64,000 nucleotides of DNA from Anniella stebbinsi (Eukaryota; Chordata; Lepidosauria; Squamata; Anniellidae), in contig JARDYH010000001.1 in NCBI GenBank assembly GCA_029215795.1, positions 395,783,154 through 395,847,153 on the forward strand. The letters are read 5' to 3'. Shown in pieces: positions 13,701-23,767 of this stretch. How positions within the stretch are numbered: the stretch's first letter is position 1; every line of letters starts with the position of its first letter. The translations under genes and the position numbers were made by a program. Under the pieces are notes generated by a model, which worked only from the letters and a program-made list of their open reading frames with translations, was not told the DNA's origin and did not search any database.

Positions 13701-16700
13701 ATAACCAATACTCATCATGTGAAGGCCATGCTAGAATTAAATGTTTTTAAGGCCTTCTTGAAGGCTTGCAAGGAAGGTGCATGGCGGACCTCCGACGGAA
13801 GTTTGTTCCAGAGATTTGGGGCCACCGCAGAGAAAGCCCTCCCCCATGTGGAGACCCACCTGCTTTCTCTCACTGGTGGGCAGATGAGAAGGGCCTCTCT
13901 TTCTGAACTTAAAGTGTGGGGAGGCTGACATTAATTTTATTTGAAATGTTATATCTCCTGCCCTTTTGAGCTCAAAGATGCTTGCTGGGTCGCCCTCTTA
14001 CCAGAGAGCAGATAGATTTCACTATGGCTTTTTTTAAAAAGTTCACTTTAGCCAGGACTGGCAACTGGGGAGCACAGTTTCTTTTGAGAGGCTCACTGTT
14101 ATTTGGAAAGGGCGACAAAAGGGCCCCTTTGCCCTATGGAAGTAATCACAGAACACCTTTGCCTTTTCTTTGACTAAAGAGAGTCATTTCCCTCTGTTAG
14201 GCCATCAGCTGCCTGAAAAGAGCCAACTACCTCGCACCCTTTGACTGGAAGATCCTGTACAACCTGGGGCTGGTCCACCTGACGATGCAGCAGTACGCCT
14301 CCGCCTTCCACTTCATCAGCGCAGCCGCCCACCTCCAGCCGAAGCTGGCTGAGCTCTACATGTTGTTAGCAGGTAGCAACGCCATGCACGCCCACCGCCC
14401 TTACATGGCCACTGCATGGAAATTCTGCTTAGTGTTGGCAGTGGAGGACCTCCCCCTTGCTGAAATAAGTAGTATTGATGTATAGTAGCGATCTCATTAA
14501 AGGCATAGTTATTCCCGTTTTACAGATTGGGAACTTGGGTCAAGGGACTGCCAAGTTGCCCACGGCCACCTCATATATCCCCAGGGTCGTAGCCAACATT
14601 CCGTGCAGTGAACTAGACTCTGGCTTGAAATAAGATCTGCCATGACCCAAATGCAGAGCCCCATAAAGCCAGAGCCGTGTATAAGGAAAAATAAGGTTTC
14701 CTGTCCGTGGCTAGCATTGTGCTGAACACACGAAGCAGCCTTATACTGAGTTGCATCATTGGTCCATTTAGCCCAGTATTGCCTACTCTAATTGGCCAGT
14801 GGCTTTCCACTGTCTCAGATGATTAGACCTTCCCAACCACCCAGAAATACTTCGACTGGAAATGGTAGGGATTGAACCTGGGGCCCTTTGGATGCAAAAC
14901 ACGAACGCTCTGCCACTGAGCTCCCTTTCTGCTTTCCCTGATGTGGCGGTTGTTCCCTGCCTGGAACAAGAGCCCCTTCCTCAGGGAGGATGGCATGTTT
15001 CCTAGGCCAGCTCCTGGATGTATTGTAGGGCTTTCTTACGAGTATGAACTTGTGGTGGGGCCCTGACTCAACCTCTGCTCAGCCATTAGCTCCTCGAGAG
15101 GGAGGCAAGTCACTGCCTCTAAGTTCCCCCATCCCTATCCCCGGCCTCCCCAGCTGTAATACAGGAATAAAGACACTGGATGAAGTGCAAAATCAGTTCA
15201 GTTTTCCTTCACGTGGCCAACAAAAGTCGTCCTTTTTTCCCCCTTGATGCAGTGGCATTGACAAACCTTGAAGACGCTGAGAATGCCAAGCTGGCCTATC
15301 AGAAAGCTTCAGCGCTGGACACGTACGTTTTTTGTTCACTTGGGGCAGCTGCGAGGAGCAGCCTTGTTGCTGAGGGTGCTCTCTGTGCCGGTCACAAAAC
15401 GGCGACGCAGAGCACACTTCCTCCATGGGCTTAAGCTGGACCTTAAGGCTCTGGCGGCATTGGTGGGATTTCTTGTTCGTTGGGCCAAATGAGACGCATC
15501 TAACTGTCTGCACTTAAACTTTTTAAACGAAAAGCAGCCTCAGGAGGCAGTGAGCTTGAGCAAGGTGTGTTTGCATGTACATGCACACACACACTTAACT
15601 TCCCCTTCCTTGCCAGCATTTTTCCCCCCATTCATGAACACTCCCTGGTGTGGTCTTGCCCTCCTCCAATCAGCCACCCCTGGAGGTGGATCATTCTGCA
15701 GCATCCCTGCCGCAGGTGCATTTGGTCCACTGAATCACTCCCAGTAAAGAGGCTTGGTAGAATGGCCTGCTCTTGGTGGGAGGTACACCTAGAACAGTGA
15801 ATCATGCAGGGTGGGTGGATTCGTAGCCACTTATTAAAAATGTAATCTCTTTGTATGCAAGAGTGAACTGTTTCTGGCTCCAGAAGAAAGCATGCCATAG
15901 TTGTCAGAACTTTGTGGGAAACACTGCTTTCATGCACTAGCTCCTCCCCTGTCCAAGATGCACAGGGATGCTGTAGAAACAGCACTAGGGTCTGGTGCTG
16001 CTCTATGGCACAGTTGTGGCCAGGTGGCTAACTGGCATGCTGTCGAAAGGCTCCAGGTAACTCCTCGTCCTGCCTACAATTTCATCTGTCACCTTCACCT
16101 ACCCCTTTGACACCAGCACCAATTTTACTACCTCTGGCTTAATCCTACCCACCCATTTTCTCTCTCTCCTGGGCTATAGGTGTAACCCTCTGATAAGTCT
16201 GAACTATGCAACCCTGCTCTACAATCAAGGGGATAAAAAAGAGGCTGTTCTGCAGTACCACGAGATGAAAAGAAAAGCCCAAGCATTAAAGGGGAGCACA
16301 CTGGAGTTTGACCCAGAGGTATGTTGATTCAAAGCACTGTTGGGAGCTTCCAGAGTTTTGCAGCTAACTAGATTGGCCAAAAGGGATCAGCCATGTACCC
16401 AAGAGTGCAGTTGACTCAAGTCAAAAATGCTGTTCCACTAGCGGAAAGGCAGGCACGCTGAACTTGTCTCTGCTGCAGAAACAGGCTCCTTATCTAAGAG
16501 CAACAAGGTTGGAATTCTTCCCTTAAATAAGTCAGTGAACCCAGCCTGCGTTGCTCTGAAATGCTAGAATACCTGTTCAAGTCAACAGTTGCTTCTGGAT
16601 CTTCATCCTATTCAGCAGCCACAGCTCTTTGGATGGGCAAGGTTATGTACTTTGGGTTATGTACTATGTAGGCCAAGAGCAGGAGTGCACCCAGGTTCAG

Positions 16701-18177
16701 TCTCCCCTTCCTATCGAAGCAGCCTTTATGTCGAGACCTGCTGCAGGACTTGACTGTTCAGCTTTCCTCTCATCCACCCCTCTTTCTTTTGCATGGGCAG
16801 ATGGTGGATGTAGCACAGAAACTGGGCGTTGCCTTACAGCTTGGAGAGGTCGCGGTCTGGGCTAAACCTGCTAAAGACTCCAAATCCAAGCAGCGAGGGA
16901 CTGCATCCAGCAAATCTTCCACTGCACAGCCTTTGGGCTCTAATCAAGCCCTAGGACAGGCCATGTCTTCTGCAGCTGGGTATGCAAAGACCATGATTCC
17001 AGGTATACCACAGCTATTTGCATAATCAAGCCTATCATATCCTTTGTCTGAACACTAGGGATGGATTCAGGTGATGGGGAGCTACAGAGTAGCAGCTTAA
17101 GAGTCCATCTTTGCGCACCTGTAATCTCATAGGTAATGTGAGTAGTTGTACCCTATGACCACATGGTTGTGCAGAGTATCACAGAGACCCAGGTTCAATG
17201 GAAGGGTTGGCTTAATTGTGGTCAGATTTGAAGCAACTCCTGCATGCATCCTTGAATTGCGTTGAGCAGGTAACTTGCCTAGGGCCATAACTTGTAGGTA
17301 GAGGCCAGGGATGGATGCTTATGGGTCTCCCGCCCTGCCAGCAGATCACTTGTGAAAAGAACATTTGATGTTGTGGTGCCCTGGAGACGATACATTTGTT
17401 TAATTCCCATTCTCTACAGGAAAACATGTTCCCAGATGAAATCTGGGTCCAGAAGTGAGGGAAGCTCATCTTATGTATATGGTTCCCTTTTAGCATTGAG
17501 CAGGAACAGAGTGAAGGAGACAGAAAGGAAACTCCCATAAATTTGCACGACTTGGTTCTGTGGCTCCTAAAGTCAGTGGCTTCAGGATAATTCTGATCAC
17601 CATTACAGAATTTGTTAAGGCTGACCCCCTCTCCCTGGTATCCAAGTATAAAGTTTTTTTTAAAAAACAAAAACACAAAATAGGAGAAAGGCACATTAAA
17701 AAGTGAGAATGTTTTTTTGAAGTGTAAAACGATCCACCTAAGATTAAAGTATACCCAGTTATACCGAGTTGCAAACACAGGCACAAGTGAGCAATACCCT
17801 TGGGACTGGCTGCAATCCATCTACCATTTTAACAAGAGATGTAGACTGCAGTTTAGCATCTTCTTTCATTGCCATAAGGGAAGCAGTATTGAAACTCAAA
17901 ATGGTATAGATCACATGTATTTCACCATCCATCTTCTAGCTCTAGGGCTGAGGCTTTCCCCCATCGATTGAAGAGCAGTGCATGACATTGTTACTGGATT
18001 TGTGTTCATCTTCCTTCTCCAGGTGCTGGAAGCTCAACTCAGGTGGCAAAACGTCCCTCCCTGCCACTGGAGCCTAAGTCCAACTCTGAGAGTGGCCCTG
18101 AGGAAGCTACATCTCCGGCAGAGGGGCAGGAGCAAAACCACAGAAGTCAGCCCAAAGAAGAAGGCAAGGAATCTTGA
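425..18177 (+). CDS. BBS4: BBS4 (Bardet-Biedl syndrome 4 protein), 12 C-terminal coding exons, 5' end outside window
   Basis: The joined exons 425-536, 1862-1934, 4758-4811, 7200-7327, 9530-9584, 11723-11791, 12540-12692, 14201-14372, 15253-15322, 16180-16318, 16801-17002 and 18023-18177 give 1382 nt, about 459 residues and a stop, with all phases matching. The protein reads as BBS4 almost throughout, for example [33 protein letters not shown] and [20 protein letters not shown]4 is a stack of tetratricopeptide repeats. It is a core subunit of the BBSome, which carries membrane proteins in and out of cilia, and it also binds PCM1 at centriolar satellites. The human protein is about 519 residues, so roughly the first 70-80 residues are missing to the left. 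The TPR region is strongly conserved; the last about 100 residues are a Ser/Pro/Gln/Glu-rich tail that differs more. No frameshift or stop is seen, so the gene looks functional. Confidence 0.96.
691..1165 (+). repeat. L2-like LINE 3' end
   Basis: Degenerate sequence of the reverse transcriptase C-terminus (LRSS-like and AFS-AP-LWN-LP region), followed by a T-rich 3' UTR and an AAATAAATAAAT tail. Several frameshifts and stops break the frame. Sits in a BBS4 intron. Confidence 0.65.
1448..1570. mobile_element. Palindromic MITE
   Basis: Terminal inverted repeats of about 28 bp, AGGGCACAATCCTATGCA at the left and its near-perfect complement at the right. The inner part is also palindromic. The same family recurs at 49082-49203. 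Confidence 0.8.
1862..1934 (+). CDS. BBS4: BBS4 exon, window exon 2
   Basis: Acceptor tgttgcag and donor gtacgc. It encodes [17 protein letters not shown] and ends in KDW, a TPR unit. The following 2.8-kb intron (1935-4757) holds a GA/GGGA microsatellite at 3197-3256 and AT-rich sequence in which I see nothing else. Confidence 0.95.
3197..3256. repeat. (GA)n(GGGA)n microsatellite
   Basis: About 18 GA units passing directly into about 6 GGGA units. Confidence 0.95.
4758..4811 (+). CDS. BBS4: BBS4 exon, window exon 3
   Basis: A short phase-0 exon of 18 codons between acceptor cacctag and donor gtaaat. It encodes [18 protein letters not shown], helix A and turn of a TPR. The intron 4812-7199 contains a fragment of a palindromic repeat near 4890 and a palindromic MITE at 6764-6857. 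The rest shows nothing I can name. Confidence 0.95.
6764..6857. mobile_element. Palindromic MITE, internally shortened
   Basis: Left end ccagcccttcccaacc pairs with right end ggttggggaaggctgg. Inner bases resemble the longer elements at 7569 and 13374. Confidence 0.7.
7200..7327 (+). CDS. BBS4: BBS4 exon, window exon 4
   Basis: Acceptor acactcag and donor gtaagt. It encodes [18 protein letters not shown] and then [17 protein letters not shown], ending in KAVE with the Glu codon split 2+1. It covers the end of one TPR and most of the next. The intron 7328-9529 contains a palindromic MITE (7569-7703), an ATA microsatellite with a LINE tail, and a LINE tail near 8960. Confidence 0.95.
7569..7703. 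mobile_element. Palindromic hAT-type MITE, CAGGGGTGGGCAA family
   Basis: Left end cagggtgggcaa and right end ttgcccacccctg are inverted, with a palindromic core (ttggactgcaactcccaaca and its inverted partner). No target duplication can be seen because the right flank is a LINE tail. Confidence 0.75.
7704..7800 (-). repeat. L2-like LINE 3' tail with (ATA)n
   Basis: About 12 ATA units then tttatttcttactcgcctc, the same junction as in the copies at 29112 and 30516. Strongly 5'-truncated. Confidence 0.65.
8935..9016 (+). repeat. LINE 3' tail fragment
   Basis: Contains cagagcggtatataaactg followed by (AATG/AATA) units, a typical LINE 3' end. Confidence 0.5.
9530..9584 (+). CDS. BBS4: BBS4 exon, window exon 5
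   Basis: Acceptor atatttcag and donor gtatgg. The 55-bp exon encodes [18 protein letters not shown], a TPR helix A. The downstream intron (9585-11722) holds a 701-bp hAT-like element at 10125-10825; the rest is unassigned. Confidence 0.95.
10125..10825. mobile_element. Non-autonomous hAT-like transposon with exact 8-bp target duplication
   Basis: Ends are aagggatgcgcac and gtgcacacccctta-type inverted repeats. CTGAACAC at 10117-10124 is repeated exactly at 10826-10833. The interior is rich in GATCGGA/TCCGATC words and holds a second nested inverted repeat (ctactgagaaacag and ctgtttctcagtag, near 10535 and 10590). The long open frames here do not resemble a transposase, so it is non-autonomous. 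Confidence 0.85.
11723..11791 (+). CDS. BBS4: BBS4 exon, window exon 6
   Basis: Acceptor tcttttag and donor gtacct, 23 codons in phase 0. It encodes [15 protein letters not shown] followed by TYDPSNYK, the consensus end of a TPR. The intron 11792-12539 has a degenerate palindromic repeat at about 12213-12340. Confidence 0.95.
12540..12692 (+). CDS. BBS4: BBS4 exon, window exon 7
   Basis: Acceptor gttttaaag and donor gtaggt, 51 codons in phase 0. It encodes [18 protein letters not shown], then [18 protein letters not shown] and [12 protein letters not shown], the most conserved stretch of the protein. The intron 12693-14200 holds an hAT MITE (13374-13496) immediately followed by a LINE end (13505-13930). 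Confidence 0.96.
13374..13496. mobile_element. hAT-type MITE with 8-bp target duplication
   Basis: Ends caggggtgggc and gccacctctg are inverted. Flanks are TCTTAAAT (13366-13373) and CCTTAAAT (13497-13504), seven of eight identical. The core is palindromic around a catcagccctagcc segment. Confidence 0.8.
13505..13930 (-). repeat. L2-like LINE 3' end
   Basis: Starts with TTTATTTATTTA, then the ggcggcttacaag 3' UTR motif, then the reverse transcriptase end in antisense (aggccttcttgaaggc, agatttggggccaccgc). It abuts the MITE at 13374. Confidence 0.65.
14201..14372 (+). CDS. BBS4: BBS4 exon, window exon 8
   Basis: Acceptor cctctgttag and donor gtagca. It encodes [34 protein letters not shown] and ELYMLLA, two TPR helices pairs, ending 1 nt into a split Val codon. 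The exon is GC-richer than its introns. The intron 14373-15252 contains a tRNA-derived SINE in reverse orientation. Confidence 0.96.
14733..14935 (-). repeat. tRNA-derived SINE
   Basis: Contains gggattgaacctggg, an antisense pol III B box, and the family-typical ccttatactgagt at the other end. The same family is at 20329, 22765 and 37630. Confidence 0.65.
15253..15322 (+). CDS. BBS4: BBS4 exon, window exon 9
   Basis: Acceptor cttgatgcag and donor gtacgt. It encodes [18 protein letters not shown] and ASALD, ending with a split Thr codon. The intron 15323-16179 shows nothing beyond a short CA run near 15585. Confidence 0.95.
16180..16318 (+). CDS. BBS4: BBS4 exon, window exon 10
   Basis: Acceptor ggctatag and donor gtatgt. 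It encodes [18 protein letters not shown], then a charged [16 protein letters not shown] helix and LEFDPE. This is the last TPR and the start of the C-terminal extension. The intron 16319-16800 shows nothing I can name. Confidence 0.95.
16801..17002 (+). CDS. BBS4: BBS4 exon, window exon 11
   Basis: Acceptor catgggcag and donor gtatac. It encodes [16 protein letters not shown], a Lys/Ser-rich linker, then [17 protein letters not shown], a short motif recognisable from mammalian BBS4. The linker between them has diverged. The intron 17003-18022 has long open frames on both strands that do not resemble a protein I know. Confidence 0.94.
18023..18177 (+). CDS. BBS4: BBS4 terminal coding exon with stop
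   Basis: Acceptor ccttctccag. It encodes the low-complexity C-terminus, starting [18 protein letters not shown] and ending EGKES before TGA at 18175-18177. The RPSLPLEP core matches the mammalian tail (PPSLPLEP), supporting the splice choice. The frame of the preceding exon requires this phase. Confidence 0.93.
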
Positions 18178-19085
18178 AAAGGTGCCTGACTTGGACAGCT
18201 TGTAGAGTTGCAGAACTCACCCTACTAGATGCATAAGGACAGTACCATGTGTGCATTTAGTATCCCACAAACCTTGCTCCAGGTGCAAGTCAATATGCCA
18301 ATCCTCCCTCTTTGAGCTAACAGGATGATTGGGAATTGAATTTTAATCTACGTTCCACAACACTCCACATACAAGCAAATTAAAGATGCCATCAAGATAG
18401 GAGCAAGATTTGGGAGTGGTTTTCCCTGGAAGCAGCTAGCCCTTTGTAGCAGGAACAGAAGTGGGTTTAGCAGAGTCCCTAACAGGTGACCTGGCCTACA
18501 GATTGAGGTTGCAGCCTTCCTCTCCTTGTGGCTTTGACTTGCCTTCCCATAATATACCTATACCATCAGCCAACTGTTAACTGTGAGAGGCCAACCAGAT
18601 GTACCTGCTGCTGTACCTGTCAAACCAGTAACCTGTTCAGGATTGTCAAATTTGGATTAGATCCGGTGCAACTGCTTTAGCACCCGTCTTGTATTTTCTG
18701 CTGCTGCTTTGGATCCTAGAGGGATCTACCTAGATGACTGAAAAGCGGACATCCTCCTCCTATTAGTGGGTGGTAGAACTTAATACTACAGACTATTTGG
18801 CAGAAGAGAACTACTTTGTTTATAGGGGAAGCATTTTTTTAAAAAAATGTAAACAGAGAGATTTAGTAAATGGATTGAAACTCCTACATTTTATTTTGCT
18901 CATGTGATACTGGACTCCTTTATATTGTGAATTTCTGACCGTTAGTGCTGACCCACAACCATCCCAAATATAAAAGGACTACACATCTCTCTAGCAAAGG
19001 AAATAAAGCAGCAATGTTGCCCAGGAAAAAAAGTCCAGTTTAGAACAGCTGGGAGAAGAAATAAAGATTTAAATATAATGTACTA
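18178..19085 (+). other. BBS4: BBS4 3' UTR with two polyadenylation signals
   Basis: The sequence after the stop is unique-looking and AT-rich. AATAAA occurs at 19002-19007 and again at 19060-19065, each followed by ordinary downstream sequence. A 3' UTR of about 0.85-0.9 kb is inferred; the exact cleavage site cannot be read. Confidence 0.6.
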
Positions 19086-20328
19086 TCTTAAGTGTAATTA
19101 ACCGGAATGCAACTACAGTGAACCTTGCTCTAGGTGTCACTAGATTTTACCTCACAAAGGAGAAAACTAGAGCAAGGCCTTTGGGAGGTTTGTGTTTGTG
19201 CATTATCTACACAACGCTTTGGTTTTCTCACTGATGGCAGCGCCAGTTTCTCAGTGGCCACTGCAAGTCATGGGAAGCCTCACAACAGCTCACGGACGCT
19301 TTGGGTTATGCAGCCCTGGTGTAAATACATTGCTTCCAGCTGCTTTAGATTTTAAAATATCCAATAACTTGAACTGGACTTGGAAACATGTGGGCAGCCC
19401 CAAACTAAGCTCACCGGAGAAACGGAAGAGGCAGAGCATGGATGGCAACGTAATGAAGAAAAGGCTCAAACAGCTTATCAATTTCACTTGGTTAGAGGCA
19501 GACCTGACCACTTCTGAGCATCCATCATATAAATCTAGTTTTGTAAGAGCATGCAAACTGATTTAGAACAGGCACATACTCCTCCCCAAAGTCATCTGAA
19601 ACACTCACCAGCAACTCTTCTTTTGACCCAGATTGTGACATTCAAGGGTTTAAGATTGTGGGTGAGGGAGGGTGAGAAACAGAGCCAGGTTCCCCCAGCA
19701 TATGGATACAACCCTCTGAAATGATCTCTCAAAACAGTTGCCGCCCAGAGCTTCGGCTATGGGGCGGTATATAAATGTAAATAATTATAATTATAATAGG
19801 GAATAAGATAGAATCTTACTTACCCTCCCCAGGTAATTTCCCCAAAGGTGCAGCAGCATCACCCCAATGTTACTGCTGTAGCTCTCTTGTCAAGTGAGAT
19901 CATATTTTTAATACTACGCACCACTGAAGAAGCACATGGAAGTCTTCATTTTCTAGTTTTAATATGCTTAATCCATTTCGACCCCGCTCCCCTCCCCTGT
20001 CATTTTGCTGATAAAGAGATTTTGTTCAAAACTTGCCATGATTGCAATCTTCTGGGAAATAACATCCAGCAGCAATTTGGATTTTTTGTCTTTGCGGGAG
20101 ATACTATTTGCATAAGGCCACATTTGAATTGGGCTCAGTTTAAGCAGAATGTAAGCATTATAGGACCTGAGGTCCTAGCCTGAAGCCTAAACCTTGAAGC
20201 CAATGGAGTTCTCTCATGGTGTAACTTAGTAGGATAATGGTCTTCAATTGACTATTAAGTTATTACTCACAGCCTAAGAAGCAGCAGAGCTGAAGCTGTG
20301 AAAGGCCACAGGTCAGGAATATAACACA

Positions 20329-20470
20329 TGCTATGCATGCAGATGATCCCTCATTCAATCCTTTGCATCACCCATCTGAAACCCTGGAGAGTTACTGCCA
20401 ATCAATGCAGACAATGCTGAGCTAGATGGGACCAATGGTAGAACTTGATATAAGGCAGCTTCCTATGTTA
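20329..20470 (+). repeat. tRNA-derived SINE, diverged
   Basis: Reads in the opposite direction to the 14733 copy: tcattcaatcctttgcatc, then gctagatgggaccaatggt and ataaggcagcttcctatgt. Confidence 0.6.
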
Positions 20471-20765
20471 CTCACACACTCAAAACTCTGAAGTGTAAAA
20501 TTACTTACAAAAAAGGGACACATTTGTATCTTAAATGCAAAACAACATTTAATGAAAACAATATCCATAGAACAGAGTCCTGTTACAAGCATATACATCC
20601 TTCAGAGACATCACACATTATCCAAAAATACTTGTTTCATAGGAATCACACAGGCTGAACAATTGGGCAATAGAGGTTTTATTTTTAAAAATTGCTTTAA
20701 AGGATGCTCTTTTAACTCTTGCAAACTGCATCCGGTCTACTGTTATTTATGAAGTGGGAACAGAA

Positions 20766-20982
20766 TGGCTCAGTTCGGATGACACAATAAACAACTGGTG
20801 TGGGGGAAACAATCGTCAGTTGTTTTGACTATTGTGTCATCCGAATGCTGCCATAGTCAACTCAGTGCTGATCCTCATCCACACCACAGTTGATTATTTA
20901 TTACCATGTTGTGTGGGGAGTGCCCCCTAGGGTTAGGGTTAGGGAACCCACCATTGACTATCGTGTCGTCCGAATTGAGCCA
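20766..20982. mobile_element. MITE with GGCTCAGTTCGGATGACAC ends
   Basis: Right end gtgtcgtccgaattgagcc is the inverted partner. The inside has two further inverted copies of the gtgtcatccgaa motif and a short telomere-like run, agggttagggttaggg, at about 20931-20946. No clear target duplication. Confidence 0.75.
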
Positions 20983-22764
20983 ATGTGTAAAATTCACATC
21001 ACAGGTGACTTTCACAATTATATGCCTTGACAACTGCCTGGCACCAAGATGACTGATGCTATGTATACTCTTTGCCCAAGTAAACTATTGCAGTCTAAAG
21101 CCTCTGAGCCCATAGATTTTTGGGCCAGCAGCTTCCTGAGATTTCTGATGAGCCATAGAGTTGTAGCAAACTGACAGTCTGGGGAAGAAACTGCACCATT
21201 TTGAAAGAGCAAAATATTCACCTTAGTTGCTTCCTTTATATTATGGAACAACTAGGTATATAAAGCATGTTTACCTTTTGGCAAAAAAAGTCACCTAAAG
21301 CCATTCAATGTTTCAGCTAGAGAGATGATGCCACTACTTCAGTATTTTACTTCACAAAATGGTTCCCTAGGGCAAAACATAGCTCACAGACACACAGGCC
21401 CTGACACTGTGCAGTCACACTGTGATTGCCATTAAAGCCGCAATTGGCCTGTGGCCAAGTGGATACACTCATTCAGCAGCTGCATTCTTAATGTAGTCTG
21501 AACAATTTTGTTGGACCCAGATGTGTTAGTAGTATGGAAATAAAGGAAAACAGGAAGGCACCAAATGCTGGGGGAAGGGGAGAAAGTATCCAGGTACACA
21601 GAAATATATTTGAGGCCCACAAATGTTGAATATCTTGAGAAGCAGTCTTAGACACAACCAACTCAAGCCTTTGGCCTGCAACTTTGTTACATTTCTCTAG
21701 CTGGTAGGAGAGGTGTGCAAGTCTTGGACTCATGTTCCTTCTCTCTTCCTGAAGAGCAGGAAATCATAGCACAAAACTAGCTTCTGTTCTACTCAGCATA
21801 TCCCCAAACATGACGTCTGTACCACTCTTCAAATTTAGATAGGGATAACAGATTCCAGAGATCCTTTTGGACAGGAGGCGGCAAGGCTATACACATAAAG
21901 CAAAACAAAAAAAATTGTACAAATGAAGCCCTTGTCACCGTCTGGTATGTGTTGTGGATTCGAGTAGGATAGAGTTAAGAAGTGAAATAAGATAAGTAAG
22001 CCAAAAGTACCAAGCACCACCGCTGTGAAGCTGCCCCCCAATTACAATTATGGAATAAACACAAGTTGTATAACAGTGATTTCTACAGTGCAACCTTATA
22101 ACTCAAAGCAGCTAAATCTTCAGAATAAAGCTGCACATTTAACTATGATTTTTCCTAGCAAAAAAGAAAATGCAAGTGATATTTTAAGCCTCACAATTTA
22201 GGACTACTAGTATATTGATTATGTTGTCCTTGTGCTCACTGTTCCAAGATGTCTGAACCCAGAAGCCCTTCCAAGAGTGTTGAGAACATGATTTTATACT
22301 ACAGCCAAGCTCTGTAGTTGAACAGTCAGCCAAGCAAAGCTCAGTCATGATCCCGGATTTGCGGTCTTACTGTAACAAAGGACTCTCTTTGCCCTTCCGA
22401 GCTCTTCTTTAGAAATACTGTTCATGCATACAAAAGCAACACCATCCTTACATATTGATGTTGTTTTGGTAAGAGTGTCACCCACTTACACTTGGTACTT
22501 GGACTCATGAGAGCGAAGGGCTCTTTCAGCTGTAAATAGGCAAAGCTAGCAGCTGGATACTAAAATGCCATCCACAGGTGGAGTGCACTCGACTGAGGTA
22601 CTTTCTGCAGCAAAGTGCCCAAAGAAGCCAAATTACTACCAGTAGAACTAGCTTCAAACACAGTTCACTGCCTAACAATTGTAAAGCAGGTATGAAAGCA
22701 CCAGTTTCACATGGATAAGACCAAGGTAGAACATAGAAAGCTACTTATGTTTGTCCACTAGCTT

Positions 22765-22925
22765 GGCATTGTCTACTTTGACTGGCAGCAGCTCTCAAGA
22801 TTCCCAGACAGAGGTCTTTTCCACCACTGCTGCCTGTTCTTTTTTAACAGGAGAGTCTAGGGATTGAACATGGAAGCTTCTCATTGAGTGACGATGCTGA
22901 ATTTTTCCTTTGGCCTCCGCCACAA
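22765..22925 (-). repeat. tRNA-derived SINE, diverged
   Basis: Contains cattgtctactttgactggc and agggattgaacatgg, matching the 14733 copy. Confidence 0.55.
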
Positions 22926-23029
22926 GTTTTCTGCTAGTCAAGACCCAGGCTGGAAATACGCTTGGCTAAGAGAAAAATAAGCATGGGTAGGAGGGAGTAA
23001 AAAGCAGAACGAGGGTTTACCGCTTCATA

Positions 23030-23115
23030 GAATCATAGAATAGTACAGTTGGAAGGGGCCTATAAGGCCATCGAGTCCAACCTCCTGCCCAATGCTGGAA
23101 TCCACTTGAAATTGA
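23030..23115 (-). repeat. CR1-type 3' end fragment
   Basis: Starts with the octamer-like catagaatcatagaat repeat, then ttggaaggggcctataagg and gagtccaacctcctgcc, the hallmark antisense 3' end of sauropsid CR1. Confidence 0.8.
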
Positions 23116-23761
23116 TATCACACCTGTTTTATAGCTGTTCAGCAGTGACTCATAGCTGAAGACATGGATCTGCCACATTTGCATCTAATTCTATCTTTAA
23201 ATGCAGCACTAAATCAGCAAAGAAAACACTTAAGGCCACTTGATTCAATGCCAGTGATCAGCCCAAAGTGAAAGAAAAACCCTCTTAACTTGTGTTCTAG
23301 AAATTCAGCAATGGGACTATCACAGATGATCCAAACAACTTCTGGAAAATTGCTCTCAAGCATTGCACAAAGGATTCTTCATCTAAATCTAAACTACTTT
23401 GGTCGGTATTAAAGCCATTTGGAATAAGTGAGAATCATGTCTGATCACAGATGCAGACCTGGATTCCCTGGTCCAACCCACACACACTGCCTCTAGTTAA
23501 TATACCACCACCAGATTTTGCCCTCACCCAGAAGCCTGCTTCCAGATTCTGAAGAGTCTACATAGTTCTACCACTAGGCAATAGCTTGAAGAAGGGAGTG
23601 AAGGGCGTGATCGAAGTATATTAACATGACAACCCAAGGCAATTTCCTTACTGCAGTCATGTGATCCAAGCCAGAATCTGATGTTAATACAGCAGTCCAG
23701 GAAAAACAAGAGTGCCAATTTTCCTAGTCTCCCCCACAGCTGAAAATGTTGTTTCCTGTCA

Positions 23762-23767
23762 TTTATT
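23762..23767 (-). promoter_or_regulatory. ADPGK: Candidate ADPGK polyadenylation signal
   Basis: AATAAA on the gene strand, giving a 3' UTR of about 0.95 kb. Further AATAAA hexamers at 20902-20897 and 20683-20678 would allow a UTR of about 4 kb. Which are used cannot be told from sequence. Confidence 0.35.

Noticed and set aside
17212..17820. Open frame of about 202 codons on the - strand
   Set aside because: It lies in the last BBS4 intron, has no recognisable domain, and overlapping frames are also open. Likely chance.
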